A stretch of 54,322 nt of DNA from Pararoseomonas baculiformis. GTDB lineage: Bacteria; Pseudomonadota; Alphaproteobacteria; Acetobacterales; Acetobacteraceae. Under the pieces are notes generated by a model. It saw nothing but the letters and a program-made list of their open reading frames with translations. It made no database searches and was not told where the DNA came from. The first letter of the stretch is position 1. The number at the start of each line of letters is the position of its first letter. The stretch lies in NCBI RefSeq assembly GCF_017813395.1, contig NZ_JAGIZB010000027.1, positions 1 through 54,322 on the forward strand, read 5' to 3'. The position numbers and the translations under genes are program-made. This document shows, piece by piece, positions 47,270-54,322 of this stretch.

Positions 47270-49561
47270 ATGCACGAGAACCAGCGGGCCGGCATGTTCC
47301 AGCCCCATGACACCGCCCTGCACCAGCCGCATGTGGGGGCGCCCCGCAACCGGGTGGACGGCCGGGCCAAGGTGACGGGCGCGGCGCGCTACGCGGCCGA
47401 GTACACTGCGCCGGACCTGGCCTATGGCCATGTCGTTTCCGGTGCCATCGCCAAGGGTCGGATCCGCAGCATCGACATCTCGGCCGCCATGGCGGTGCCG
47501 GGGGTGGTGCAGGTCTTCACGCATGAGAACCGTCCGCGCACGGCCTGGCGCAGCAAGGCCTATCAGGATGAGGTGGCGCCGCCCGGCACGCCCTTCCGCC
47601 CGCTCTATGACGAGAAGATCCTCTACAGCGGCCAGCCCGTGGCGCTGGTGGTGGCCGAGGACTCCGAGATCGCGCGCTATGCCGCTTCCCTGGTTCGCGT
47701 CACCTATGAGGAGGAGAAGCACGAGACCGACCTCGCGAAGGTGCGGGCGCAGGCCTACAAGCCGCCCAAGACGCGTTCCGGCATGGCGCCGCCCGCGCCG
47801 CGCGGGGATGCGGAAGCGGGCTTCGGCGCCGCGCCGGTGAAGGTGGACGAATCCTACCGGATCGCGATCGAGCATCACAACCCGATGGAGCTGCACGCCT
47901 CCACCGTGGTCTGGGAGGGCGGCGGCAGGATCACCGTCTATGACAAGATTCAGGGCGTGCAGAACACACAGTCCTACATCACCCATGTCTTCGGCCTTTC
48001 CAAGGACGACGTGCATGTGAAGTCACCCTTCGTCGGTGGCGCCTTCGGCTCGGGGCTGCGGCCGCAATACCAGCTTTTCCTGGCGGTGATGGCGGCGCTG
48101 GAACTGAAGCGCTCGGTGCGCGTGATGCTGACGCGCGACCAGATGTTCACCTTCACCTATCGGCCTGATGCGCTGCAGGACATGGCGATCGCCGCCAACC
48201 CCGATGGCGAGCTGCAGGCCATCCGGCATGACGTGATCGGCAACACCTCGACCTTCGAGGACTACCAGGAGTCGATCGTCAGCTGGTCGGCCATGATGTA
48301 TCACTGCGACAACGTCGCCACGACCTACAAGCTGGCGCAGACCGATACCTACACCCCCGGCGACATGCGCGCGCCGGGCGCGCCCACCGGCATGTTCGCG
48401 CTGGAATCGGCAATGGACGAGCTGTCCTACAGGCTGGGCATGGACCCGCTGCAGCTGCGACTGAAAAACTACGCAGAGATCAACGAGGGCGACGGCAAGC
48501 CCTTCACGAGCAAGGAGCTGCGCGCCGCCTACCAGCTGGGGGCGGAGCGCTTCGGCTGGGCACGCCGCAACCCGAAACCGCGCTCCATGAAGGAAGGGCG
48601 GGAGCTGATCGGCTGGGGCATGGCGAGCGGCATGTGGGAGGCGCAGATGCAGAAGACGACCGCACGCGCCACGCTGACGATCGACGGCAAGCTGGAGGTG
48701 GGCACGGCCACCGCCGATATCGGCACGGGCACCTACACCATCCTGACCCAGATCGCCGCCGATGCGCTGGGCCTGCCGATGGAGAAGGTCACGGCGCTGG
48801 TGGGCGATTCCAAGCTTCCCTTCTCTCCGGTCGAGGGCGGCTCCTGGGCCGCGGCCTCGGCGGGCACGGCGGTGCACCTGGCCTGCAACACGGTGCGGGA
48901 ACAGCTGTTCAAATACGCCCGCGGCATGGACGGCTCTCCGCTCGCCAATGCCGAGATAGGGCGCGTGGCCTTCCGCAACGGGCGGATGGAACTGATTTCC
49001 GATCCGTCCCGCTTCGTGACCATCCAGGACGCCATGCGCGCCGGCGCGGTGGACCGGATCGAGGCCGAGGAGACGGGCAGCCCCAGCCGCATCACCCAGC
49101 TGCGCTACGCCGCCTACACCCATTCCGCCATCTTCGCGGAGGTGCGGGTGGACGAGGAACTGGGCCGCATTCGGGTGACGCGCATCGTGGATGCGGTGGC
49201 GGCGGGGCGGATCCTGAACCCGAAGACCGCGCGCTCCCAAATCCTGGGCGGCGTCGTCTTCGGCATAGGGATGGCGCTGACCGAGGAGTCCATGATGGAC
49301 CACCATCTCGGCCGCTTCATGAACCACAACTACGCCGAGTACCACATCCCCGTGAATGCCGACGTCCACGACATCGACGTCATCTTCGTCGAGGAGCACG
49401 AGGACAAGATCAACCCGATCGGCGTGAAGGGGCTGGGCGAGATCGGGATCGTCGGCACGGCGGCCGCCATCGCCAATGCCGTGTTCCACGCCACCGGCAA
49501 GCGCGTCCGCCACCTGCCCATCACGGTGGACCGGCTGCTGGAGATGGAGGACGCCGACTGA
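47270..49561 (+). CDS. paoC: Molybdenum hydroxylase molybdopterin-binding subunit (PaoC/YagR type)
   Basis: 763 aa. GAPRNRVDGRAKVTGAARYAAEY at the N-terminus, GGAFGSGLRPQ and the catalytic base Glu in VKGLGEIGIVG near the C-terminus. The PaoABC complex in E. coli oxidises aromatic aldehydes to acids in the periplasm; aldehyde detoxification or supply of aromatic acids to the neighbouring ring-cleavage array is plausible here (inference). Starts 13 bases after paoB with AGGAGG in between. Ends 24 bases before the convergent imuA. Confidence 0.93.
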   Translation: MHENQRAGMFQPHDTALHQPHVGAPRNRVDGRAKVTGAARYAAEYTAPDLAYGHVVSGAIAKGRIRSIDISAAMAVPGVVQVFTHENRPRTAWRSKAYQDEVAPPGTPFRPLYDEKILYSGQPVALVVAEDSEIARYAASLVRVTYEEEKHETDLAKVRAQAYKPPKTRSGMAPPAPRGDAEAGFGAAPVKVDESYRIAIEHHNPMELHASTVVWEGGGRITVYDKIQGVQNTQSYITHVFGLSKDDVHVKSPFVGGAFGSGLRPQYQLFLAVMAALELKRSVRVMLTRDQMFTFTYRPDALQDMAIAANPDGELQAIRHDVIGNTSTFEDYQESIVSWSAMMYHCDNVATTYKLAQTDTYTPGDMRAPGAPTGMFALESAMDELSYRLGMDPLQLRLKNYAEINEGDGKPFTSKELRAAYQLGAERFGWARRNPKPRSMKEGRELIGWGMASGMWEAQMQKTTARATLTIDGKLEVGTATADIGTGTYTILTQIAADALGLPMEKVTALVGDSKLPFSPVEGGSWAAASAGTAVHLACNTVREQLFKYARGMDGSPLANAEIGRVAFRNGRMELISDPSRFVTIQDAMRAGAVDRIEAEETGSPSRITQLRYAAYTHSAIFAEVRVDEELGRIRVTRIVDAVAAGRILNPKTARSQILGGVVFGIGMALTEESMMDHHLGRFMNHNYAEYHIPVNADVHDIDVIFVEEHEDKINPIGVKGLGEIGIVGTAAAIANAVFHATGKRVRHLPITVDRLLEMEDAD

Positions 49562-49585
49562 ACCCTTCCGGGGCGCGCCATCTGC

Positions 49586-50419
49586 TCAGTGGCGGCGGGC
49601 GCGCCTCGGTGCTTCTTCCTCCCGCGCCTCGTCATCCAGCACGAGGCTGTCCATCCCCGCGCGCCAGGTGACATGCCAGCTGCGGGGGCGGCCAGCGCGG
49701 CAGCGCAACAGGTCCAGCGACCATTGCGGGTCGCCGAGGTCGTGCATGGAGCCGCCCGCGCGCCCTGTCACCCGCCAGCGCGTGGTGGCGAGGGAGGGTC
49801 CCTCATCCTCCTCGCTCTCCCGCAGCAGGAGCCCGATCCCGCCGCCCGTCTCGGCCGCCAGCTGAAGGCGGCGCATGGCCGCGGCGTCCGGTTGCTCCCC
49901 TGCCAGCAGCACGGCGGAAATCGCGGAGCAGCGCAGCGCCTCCTCCGCCGCCCAGAACGCGTCCTGCTGGCTGCGGGGCCGGGCAAGGAGAAGGCGGCCA
50001 GGGGAAAGGCCGAAGGCGGCGAGCCCGGGCAGGCCGGTATCCGTATCGCGCGAGATCCAGAACACCGTGCCACCGGAACGCGCCATCAAGAGCGCCGCGA
50101 ATCCGGCCGCCGCCCCGGAACCATCCGACACCACCTCATGCAGCGCCGCGCGTGGCAGGCCGCCGCCGGGCAGGTGCCGGTCCATCTCGGGGCAGAGGGA
50201 AATGACGGGTGGTTCCTCGCGCTCCGCCAGCCCGGCCTTCTCACCGCGGGCGGCCCGGGCCCGCAGCGCCGCGAGCACGGCGCGGCGATCGAAGCCGCCG
50301 GAACCCGGCCCGGACGCATCGTGGCTCCTTTCGGAATCGTGACGAGGCGCTGCCGGTTCCCCGGGGGTAGCGTCAGGAGCGGCTGCGCGGCAGGGCCGGG
50401 GGGGCAAATCAGCGGGCAT
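49586..50419 (-). CDS. imuA: ImuA-like RecA-fold protein, orphan
   Basis: 277 aa. ImuA normally acts with ImuB and DnaE2 in error-prone lesion bypass. LPGGGLPRAALHEVV is the usual ImuA/SulA-like entry, then FWISRDTDTGLPGLAAFGL and LLLARPRSQQDAFWAAEEALRC, then LQLAAETGGGIGLLLRESEEDEG and the WHVTWR block near the end. Downstream there is no imuB or dnaE2: the next gene is paoC on the other strand. The ATG at 50419 is only five bases from a perfect LexA box, so translation may be leaderless or start further in; the first ~45 residues are low complexity. Confidence 0.85.
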   Translation of the reverse strand: MPADLPPRPCRAAAPDATPGEPAAPRHDSERSHDASGPGSGGFDRRAVLAALRARAARGEKAGLAEREEPPVISLCPEMDRHLPGGGLPRAALHEVVSDGSGAAAGFAALLMARSGGTVFWISRDTDTGLPGLAAFGLSPGRLLLARPRSQQDAFWAAEEALRCSAISAVLLAGEQPDAAAMRRLQLAAETGGGIGLLLRESEEDEGPSLATTRWRVTGRAGGSMHDLGDPQWSLDLLRCRAGRPRSWHVTWRAGMDSLVLDDEAREEEAPRRARRH

Positions 50420-50423
50420 GTCC

Positions 50424-50438
50424 GTTCATACAATGTTC
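50424..50438. promoter_or_regulatory. LexA (SOS) box, GTTC-N7-GTTC
   Basis: GTTCATACAATGTTC is an exact match to the direct-repeat LexA site of alphaproteobacteria. It is in the 140-base gap between imuA and the divergent protease. On the minus strand TATGAA overlaps the box and could be a -10 element, so LexA would block imuA transcription. The protease start is 120 bases away. Confidence 0.85.
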
Positions 50439-50559
50439 TGTTTTGTGCCGCACGCTGCAACACGCGGCCGTTTCGCCTGCCAGCGCGATGGTGGCCCGGG
50501 GAGGACGGGATGCCCAGAAAAGCAGCGTCCGGGCATCAGCAGGGAGGGTTGAGCAGGTG

Positions 50560-51264
50560 ATGACCCCGCGCCGCGGCCTTCTGGCCCTGTTGCCCCTGGC
50601 TGGCTGCACCGGGTCGCTGGTCGAGGAAACGGCCGGCACGCCCATCGCGCCGCTGGTGGGGACGGGTTTCGCGGCGCTGCATGCCGATAACGGCGGCCGT
50701 CCCGGGCCGTTGCTTGGCTCGGCGGTGGCGGTGGCGCCTGGACGTGTCGCCTGCACAAGCCACGTCCTGCCCCGCGGCGACCGGGCGGTATGGCTGCGGC
50801 GGGGCGATGGCGCGCCTGCCCGCCGCGTGCCCGTGCTGGCGCGCAGTCCCCGGATGGATCTCTCCATCCTGGGGGACGGCGAAGGGCTTCTCGCCCCCGC
50901 CCGCATATGTGAGCGCCTAGTGGCGGCCGGGGATCCCATCTGGGCCGCCGGCATGCCGGGAATCGGCGCGAAGGTCGCCGCCGGCGCGGTGGAAATCCCG
51001 GATGCCATCCTGCCGCGCTTCGGCCGTGGCTTCACGGCGCGGATGGCGGCCCTGATGGGCTATTCTGGCGGGCCGGTGGTGGGGCCTGACGGCAGGCTGC
51101 GCGGCCTGGTGGCCGCGCTTCCCGATGGCGCCACGGCGAATATGCTCGCCCTGCTCAGCGGGCTGGACCTCGGCGGCCTGGCTGCGGGCCGGGACCGCCG
51201 GGTCTTTATCCTCTCCATCCATGAGGTGACGGAGGAGGCCTCTCGCCTTGAAGGCGTGGGCTAG
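50560..51264 (+). CDS. Trypsin-like serine protease lipoprotein
   Basis: 234 aa. Lipoprotein signal RRGLLALLPLAGC (lipobox LAGC). The catalytic triad can be read: His in ACTSHVLPRG, Asp in PRMDLSILG, Ser in MGYSGGPVVG. Only ~215 residues, so it is a bare protease domain without PDZ. It should be membrane-anchored facing the periplasm. The ATG at 50560 follows GAGGG. It shares its upstream gap with imuA and the LexA box. Confidence 0.82.
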   Translation: MTPRRGLLALLPLAGCTGSLVEETAGTPIAPLVGTGFAALHADNGGRPGPLLGSAVAVAPGRVACTSHVLPRGDRAVWLRRGDGAPARRVPVLARSPRMDLSILGDGEGLLAPARICERLVAAGDPIWAAGMPGIGAKVAAGAVEIPDAILPRFGRGFTARMAALMGYSGGPVVGPDGRLRGLVAALPDGATANMLALLSGLDLGGLAAGRDRRVFILSIHEVTEEASRLEGVG

Positions 51265-51294
51265 CGCACCCCGCCCGGCGAACCTGCGCCGCCT

Positions 51295-51543
51295 TCAGCC
51301 GCGCCGGTCCAGATCCCAGGGCGCCCGCGCGATCTCGCGTTCCACCTCCAGGCGGTTGAGCCCGACATCGGACAGCATGCGGTCATCCAGCGTGGCGAGG
51401 ATGCGTCGCTCCTCGATAACGCGCAGCATGTGGGAGATGCCTTGGAACCATCCGAACGCCCGCCCGTGCCGGGCCGGAACGCGGCGGGCGGCGGAGCAGG
51501 CCTCCCGAGCGAGGGCACTGCGGGTGATGACGTGGCCGGACAT
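51295..51543 (-). CDS. DUF1127 domain protein
   Basis: 82 aa. The C-terminal ~45 residues (ISHMLRVIEERRILATLDDRMLSDVGLNRLEVEREIARAPWD) are a classic DUF1127/YjiS domain, a small Arg-rich fold; some members bind RNA and affect phosphate and sRNA turnover. The N-terminal half is variable. Divergent from the LysR gene, convergent with the protease. Confidence 0.88.
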   Translation of the reverse strand: MSGHVITRSALAREACSAARRVPARHGRAFGWFQGISHMLRVIEERRILATLDDRMLSDVGLNRLEVEREIARAPWDLDRRG

Positions 51544-51627
51544 GGGTGCGATCCTCTCTCGTGATGTCGCGAGGGGAAGATCGGCCCGGCATCGTCATAA
51601 GGGAAACGAGTTGTTTTGAACATCGGC

Positions 51628-51642
51628 ATCAGCGATGCTGAT
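51628..51642. promoter_or_regulatory. LysR-type T-N11-A palindrome
   Basis: ATCAGC-GAT-GCTGAT is a perfect 6-3-6 inverted repeat containing T-N11-A, six bases before the LysR start codon and 84 bases from the divergent DUF1127 start. This is the usual shape of a LysR autoregulatory site. Confidence 0.55.
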
Positions 51643-51648
51643 ACCGCC

Positions 51649-52536
51649 ATGATCACCATCCCGACCGGGCTTGATCCCGACCTGCTGCGGTCCTTCGTGC
51701 TGGTCGCCGAAGGGGGCAGCGTGACCCGTGCCGCGATGCGCGTGGGACGCACGCAGTCCGCGGTTTCCATGCAGATGCGGCGGCTGGAGGAACTGCTTGG
51801 CCAGCCCTTGCTGCTCCGCGGTCCAAAGGGGCTGACGCCCACCCCGCATGGCATCTGGCTGCTGGACCGCGCGCGCCGCCTCCTGGCCATGCATGACGAG
51901 ATCTTCACCAATTTCCGCACGCCGGAGATCTCGGGCCATATCCGCCTGGGCTGCCCGGACGACTACGCCCTGCTCTGGCTGCCGCAGATCCTGGCCGGCT
52001 TCGCCGAGGCGCATCCAGCCGCCGAGGTGGAGGTCGTCTGCCTTCCCTCCAGCGCGCTGCTGACCTGCTTCGACAAGGGCGAGCTGGACATCACGCTCTT
52101 TTCCGCCGGCAGCGAGGCGCCGGGCGTGCAGGCCGAGGCGCTCTGGAGCGGGCCGCTGCGCTGGATGGGCCCCGCGGCACGTCCGGTCCACCTCATGCGG
52201 CCCTTGCCCCTCGTGCTCTGCCACACCGGATGCGCCTGGCGCGGCGCGGCCACCCAGGCGCTGAATCGGGCCGGGATGCCCTGGCGCATGGCCTATTCCT
52301 CCGCCTCGCAGACCGGCACCCATGCGGTGGTGCTGGCAGGGCTGGGGGTGACCGTGGGGCTCTCGGTTGCCATGCCGGCCGGGGTTCGCCTCCTGGGTAC
52401 AGAGGACGGGATGCCGGAACTGCCCGTGCTCGACATCGCGCTGCTGATGCATCCGGGCGCCGCGGCCGAGGCCCTGGCCAGCCACATCCGCGCGGGATTC
52501 CGCGACCAGCCCGGCGCGGGAGCCCGGGCCGCCTAG
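51649..52536 (+). CDS. LysR family transcriptional regulator
   Basis: 295 aa. The N-terminal HTH (LLRSFVLVAEGGSVTRAAMRVGRTQSAVSMQMRRLEELLG) is typical LysR; the C-terminal half is a substrate-binding fold (ISGHIRLGCPDDYALLWLPQIL). The ATG at 51649 is chosen; the frame opens at 51616 ahead of the palindrome. Targets may be the downstream Bug gene or the divergent DUF1127 gene; the sequence does not decide. Confidence 0.93.
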   Translation: MITIPTGLDPDLLRSFVLVAEGGSVTRAAMRVGRTQSAVSMQMRRLEELLGQPLLLRGPKGLTPTPHGIWLLDRARRLLAMHDEIFTNFRTPEISGHIRLGCPDDYALLWLPQILAGFAEAHPAAEVEVVCLPSSALLTCFDKGELDITLFSAGSEAPGVQAEALWSGPLRWMGPAARPVHLMRPLPLVLCHTGCAWRGAATQALNRAGMPWRMAYSSASQTGTHAVVLAGLGVTVGLSVAMPAGVRLLGTEDGMPELPVLDIALLMHPGAAAEALASHIRAGFRDQPGAGARAA

Positions 52537-52690
52537 GAAAGGGAAGGGTGCCTGTTCCCCGCCCATTCGGCCCCAGGGTGGTTGCGGAATGCGCCCGCCG
52601 GCCGGAATGGGTTGCATGCCGTGCAGCCAGCGTCGAAGCTGCGCCCCGACGCCCGGAAACGGGGCGGACGAGACGTTCAAGGAGCAAAGC

Positions 52691-53683
52691 ATGATCCGAA
52701 GCCCGAATACGGGCCGGCGCGGGCTGATCGTGGCGACGGCTGCAGGCCTGGCAATGCCTTCTGTCCTGCGGGCCCAGGGCACCGGTAGCTGGCCGGACCG
52801 GCCGATCCGCCTGATCGTTCCCTGGCCCCCCGGCGGCTCCACGGATGTGGTCGCCCGAATCTTCCAGCCGCGCCTGGCGGAGGTGCTCGGTCGCCCGATC
52901 GTGGTCGAGAACCGGGGTGGCGCCTCGGGCTCCATCGGCGCCGGCGAGGCGGCCCGTGCCCCGGCCGACGGCTATACATGGATGCTCGCCTACGACACGG
53001 AGGCGACGAACCAGACGGTGATGCGCCTGCCCTACAAGGCGCTTGAGGCTTTCTCGCCTGTCAGCCTCGTGGCAACCGGGCCGCTCGCGCTGGTCGCGCA
53101 CCAGTCCACCCCCTACCGCAGCTACCAGGATGTGGTGGAGGCCGCGAAGAAGGCCCCCGACACGATCAACTACGCCACCTCGGGCGTGGGTGGGCTGGCC
53201 CATGTGGCCACCACGCTGCTGCAGCAGAAGGGCAATTTCCGCCTCACCCATGTGCCCTATCGCGGGGGCGGGCCGGCCACGCAGGACGCCGTGGCCGGGC
53301 ATGTGCCGCTGTTCATGTCGAACGTCGTGGTCATTAGCCAGCACATCAAGAGCGGCACGCTGCGCCCGCTCGGCGTGACCACCCGCACGGAAAGCCGCCA
53401 TGTCCCCGGGGCGAAATCCTTCGCCGAGCAGGGCGTGGGCGACTTCGAGGCGCCGACCTGGTGGATGCTGATGGGCCGGGCCGGGACGCCCGAACCCATC
53501 CTGGCGCGGATGAGCGCTGCGATCCGGCAGGTCCTCCAGGAGCCGGAGGTGCGCCAGAAGATCGAAGAGCAGGGGGCCGATGTGGTCGGGTCCGAGCCGG
53601 AGGTGGCGCGCCGCTTCCTGAGCGGCGAGATCGACAAATGGGCCCAGGTAATCCGCTCGGCCGATATCCGGGCCGACGGTTAA
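52691..53683 (+). CDS. Bug-family (TctC-like) solute-binding protein
   Basis: 330 aa. Tat/Sec-like signal (TGRRGLIVATAAGLAMPSVLRAQ), then SWPDRPIRLIVPWPPGGSTD and IVVENRGGASGSIGAGEAA. The ATG at 52691 follows AAGGAG. A second Bug protein of the window, about 155 bases after the LysR gene and with no TctA/B partner. It probably delivers a carboxylate to a transporter encoded elsewhere. Confidence 0.92.
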   Translation: MIRSPNTGRRGLIVATAAGLAMPSVLRAQGTGSWPDRPIRLIVPWPPGGSTDVVARIFQPRLAEVLGRPIVVENRGGASGSIGAGEAARAPADGYTWMLAYDTEATNQTVMRLPYKALEAFSPVSLVATGPLALVAHQSTPYRSYQDVVEAAKKAPDTINYATSGVGGLAHVATTLLQQKGNFRLTHVPYRGGGPATQDAVAGHVPLFMSNVVVISQHIKSGTLRPLGVTTRTESRHVPGAKSFAEQGVGDFEAPTWWMLMGRAGTPEPILARMSAAIRQVLQEPEVRQKIEEQGADVVGSEPEVARRFLSGEIDKWAQVIRSADIRADG

Positions 53684-53691
53684 GGGTAGGC

Positions 53692-53718
53692 GAGGGGTGT
53701 CCGTCCAGGGCGCCCCTC
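53692..53718 (+). terminator. Hairpin after the Bug gene
   Basis: GAGGGGTG at 53692-53699 pairs with CGCCCCTC at 53711-53718 (one G-T pair), starting eight bases after the stop codon. No T run follows. Confidence 0.5.
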
Positions 53719-53804
53719 ACCACCTTCGCGGGCATCCGGGGAGGGCGCCGGGCAGGCAGTTTCGTGGCGCCTGCGGAAAGTCATGAAACCGACCAAAAAG
53801 GGGT

Positions 53805-53833
53805 TTGACGGGGCCTGCGGACGCCCATATAAG
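53805..53833 (+). promoter_or_regulatory. rRNA operon promoter
   Basis: TTGACG at 53805-53810 and TATAAG at 53828-53833 with 17 bases between. This is the best sigma-70 match in the window, 370 bases before the 16S gene, and the upstream bases are A-rich (GACCAAAAAGGGG). Confidence 0.85.
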
Positions 53834-54204
53834 CCGCCCACGCCGACGGACGAAGCGCCTGAAACGCTCCGGTCCAGCGGCTCCTCCCTCGGATGCAGGG
53901 TCGGTCATCAGGTGGCTCGGAAGGGCTGCCCGGTGACGCTTCTCGCCTTCGCTGGGTTCGTTCCTTCACAATCATATCTGATTTCCTGAAGACGAGAAGA
54001 GATCCTGTGGATTTCTTGCCTTGATCTTGGGGTGGCCTTTGGTGGTTGTCCTGGGGTTGATCGTGGATGGGGAGGGATGCGTGGCCAGTGCCATGTGTTC
54101 TGAGCCTTTTCGAGGGTGAGGGTTGCAGGCGAAGAGTGAGCGAGTGGAGTTTTGGTTAGGGTCTATCGGAAGGGTTTTGAGGCTTTAGGGCTGATGGCCT
54201 GGAT
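53834..54204 (+). other. rRNA leader
   Basis: About 370 bases from the promoter to the 16S start. The second half (from ~53990) is rich in T and G and poor in C, unlike any coding DNA here, as expected for a leader with antitermination and RNase III sites. I could not pick out a clear boxA. Short frames here are not genes. Confidence 0.6.
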
Positions 54205-54322
54205 GAACTTGAGAGTTTGATCCTGGCTCAGAGCGAACGCTGGCGGCATGCTTAACACATGCAAGTCGCACGGGCAGCAATGTCAGTGGCGGACGGGTGA
54301 GTAACGCGTAGGAACATGTCCA
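54205..54322 (+). rRNA. 16S ribosomal RNA, 5' end
   Basis: AGAGTTTGATCCTGGCTCAG, the universal 27F site, is at 54212-54231, followed by GAACGCTGGCGGCATGCTTA and ACACATGCAAGTCGCACGGG. GGCGGACGGGTGAGTAACGC follows. The exact 5' end is estimated from the E. coli numbering. The gene runs off the window. The short V1 region is of the Acetobacteraceae type. Confidence 0.97.

Overview
The window is a very GC-rich, densely packed alphaproteobacterial chromosome segment. The last ~120 bases are the 5' end of a 16S rRNA gene, and its variable region reads like Acetobacteraceae, most like Roseomonas as I remember it (inference, not searched). The gene order fits: SUV3-type helicase/S4 protein/FdxA/CarD, acnA next to ccmAB, and hemC-hemD-Mic60-HemY.

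Layout. 1-25 kb is mostly conserved core. It holds the carD-fdxA-S4-helicase cluster (minus strand), an MFS transporter, an MHYT-PAS hybrid histidine kinase, a lipid kinase/metallophosphoesterase pair, aconitase, ccmAB, a PL5 alginate-lyase-like protein with a substituted catalytic histidine, gpsA-rlmJ, tsaD, and the hemC-hemD-mic60-hemY operon, ending in tRNA-Thr(CGU). 25-34 kb is accessory. It holds a 1227-residue RTX protein built from five near-equal ~245-residue modules, a GAF-GGDEF protein with a broken active site but intact inhibitory site, a tiny lipoprotein, an unknown membrane protein, an IS5-type transposase relic, and a TPR/glycosyltransferase-like gene of different base composition.

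34-45 kb is one long minus-strand array of twelve tightly spaced genes: FAH hydrolase, NodB-type deacetylase, Bug binding protein, intradiol dioxygenase, a complete Liv-type ABC importer, a 3-hydroxyisobutyrate-dehydrogenase-like enzyme, an NTF2-like protein and a short MetE-like methyltransferase. A divergent GntR/FCD regulator sits at its head with palindromes in the gap. This looks like uptake plus catabolism of an aromatic or branched small acid. On the other side of the regulator is a three-subunit molybdenum hydroxylase (PaoABC type).

49.5-54.3 kb holds an imuA gene without imuB or dnaE2 beside it, a divergent lipoprotein trypsin-like protease, and a perfect alphaproteobacterial LexA box (GTTC-N7-GTTC) between them. 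A DUF1127 gene, a LysR regulator with a T-N11-A palindrome, a second Bug protein, and a strong rRNA promoter, leader and 16S start follow.

The most interesting items are the five-module RTX protein, the LexA-box imuA/protease pair, the twelve-gene catabolic array, the His-to-Gln alginate-lyase homologue, and the GSDKF/RSSD GGDEF protein.
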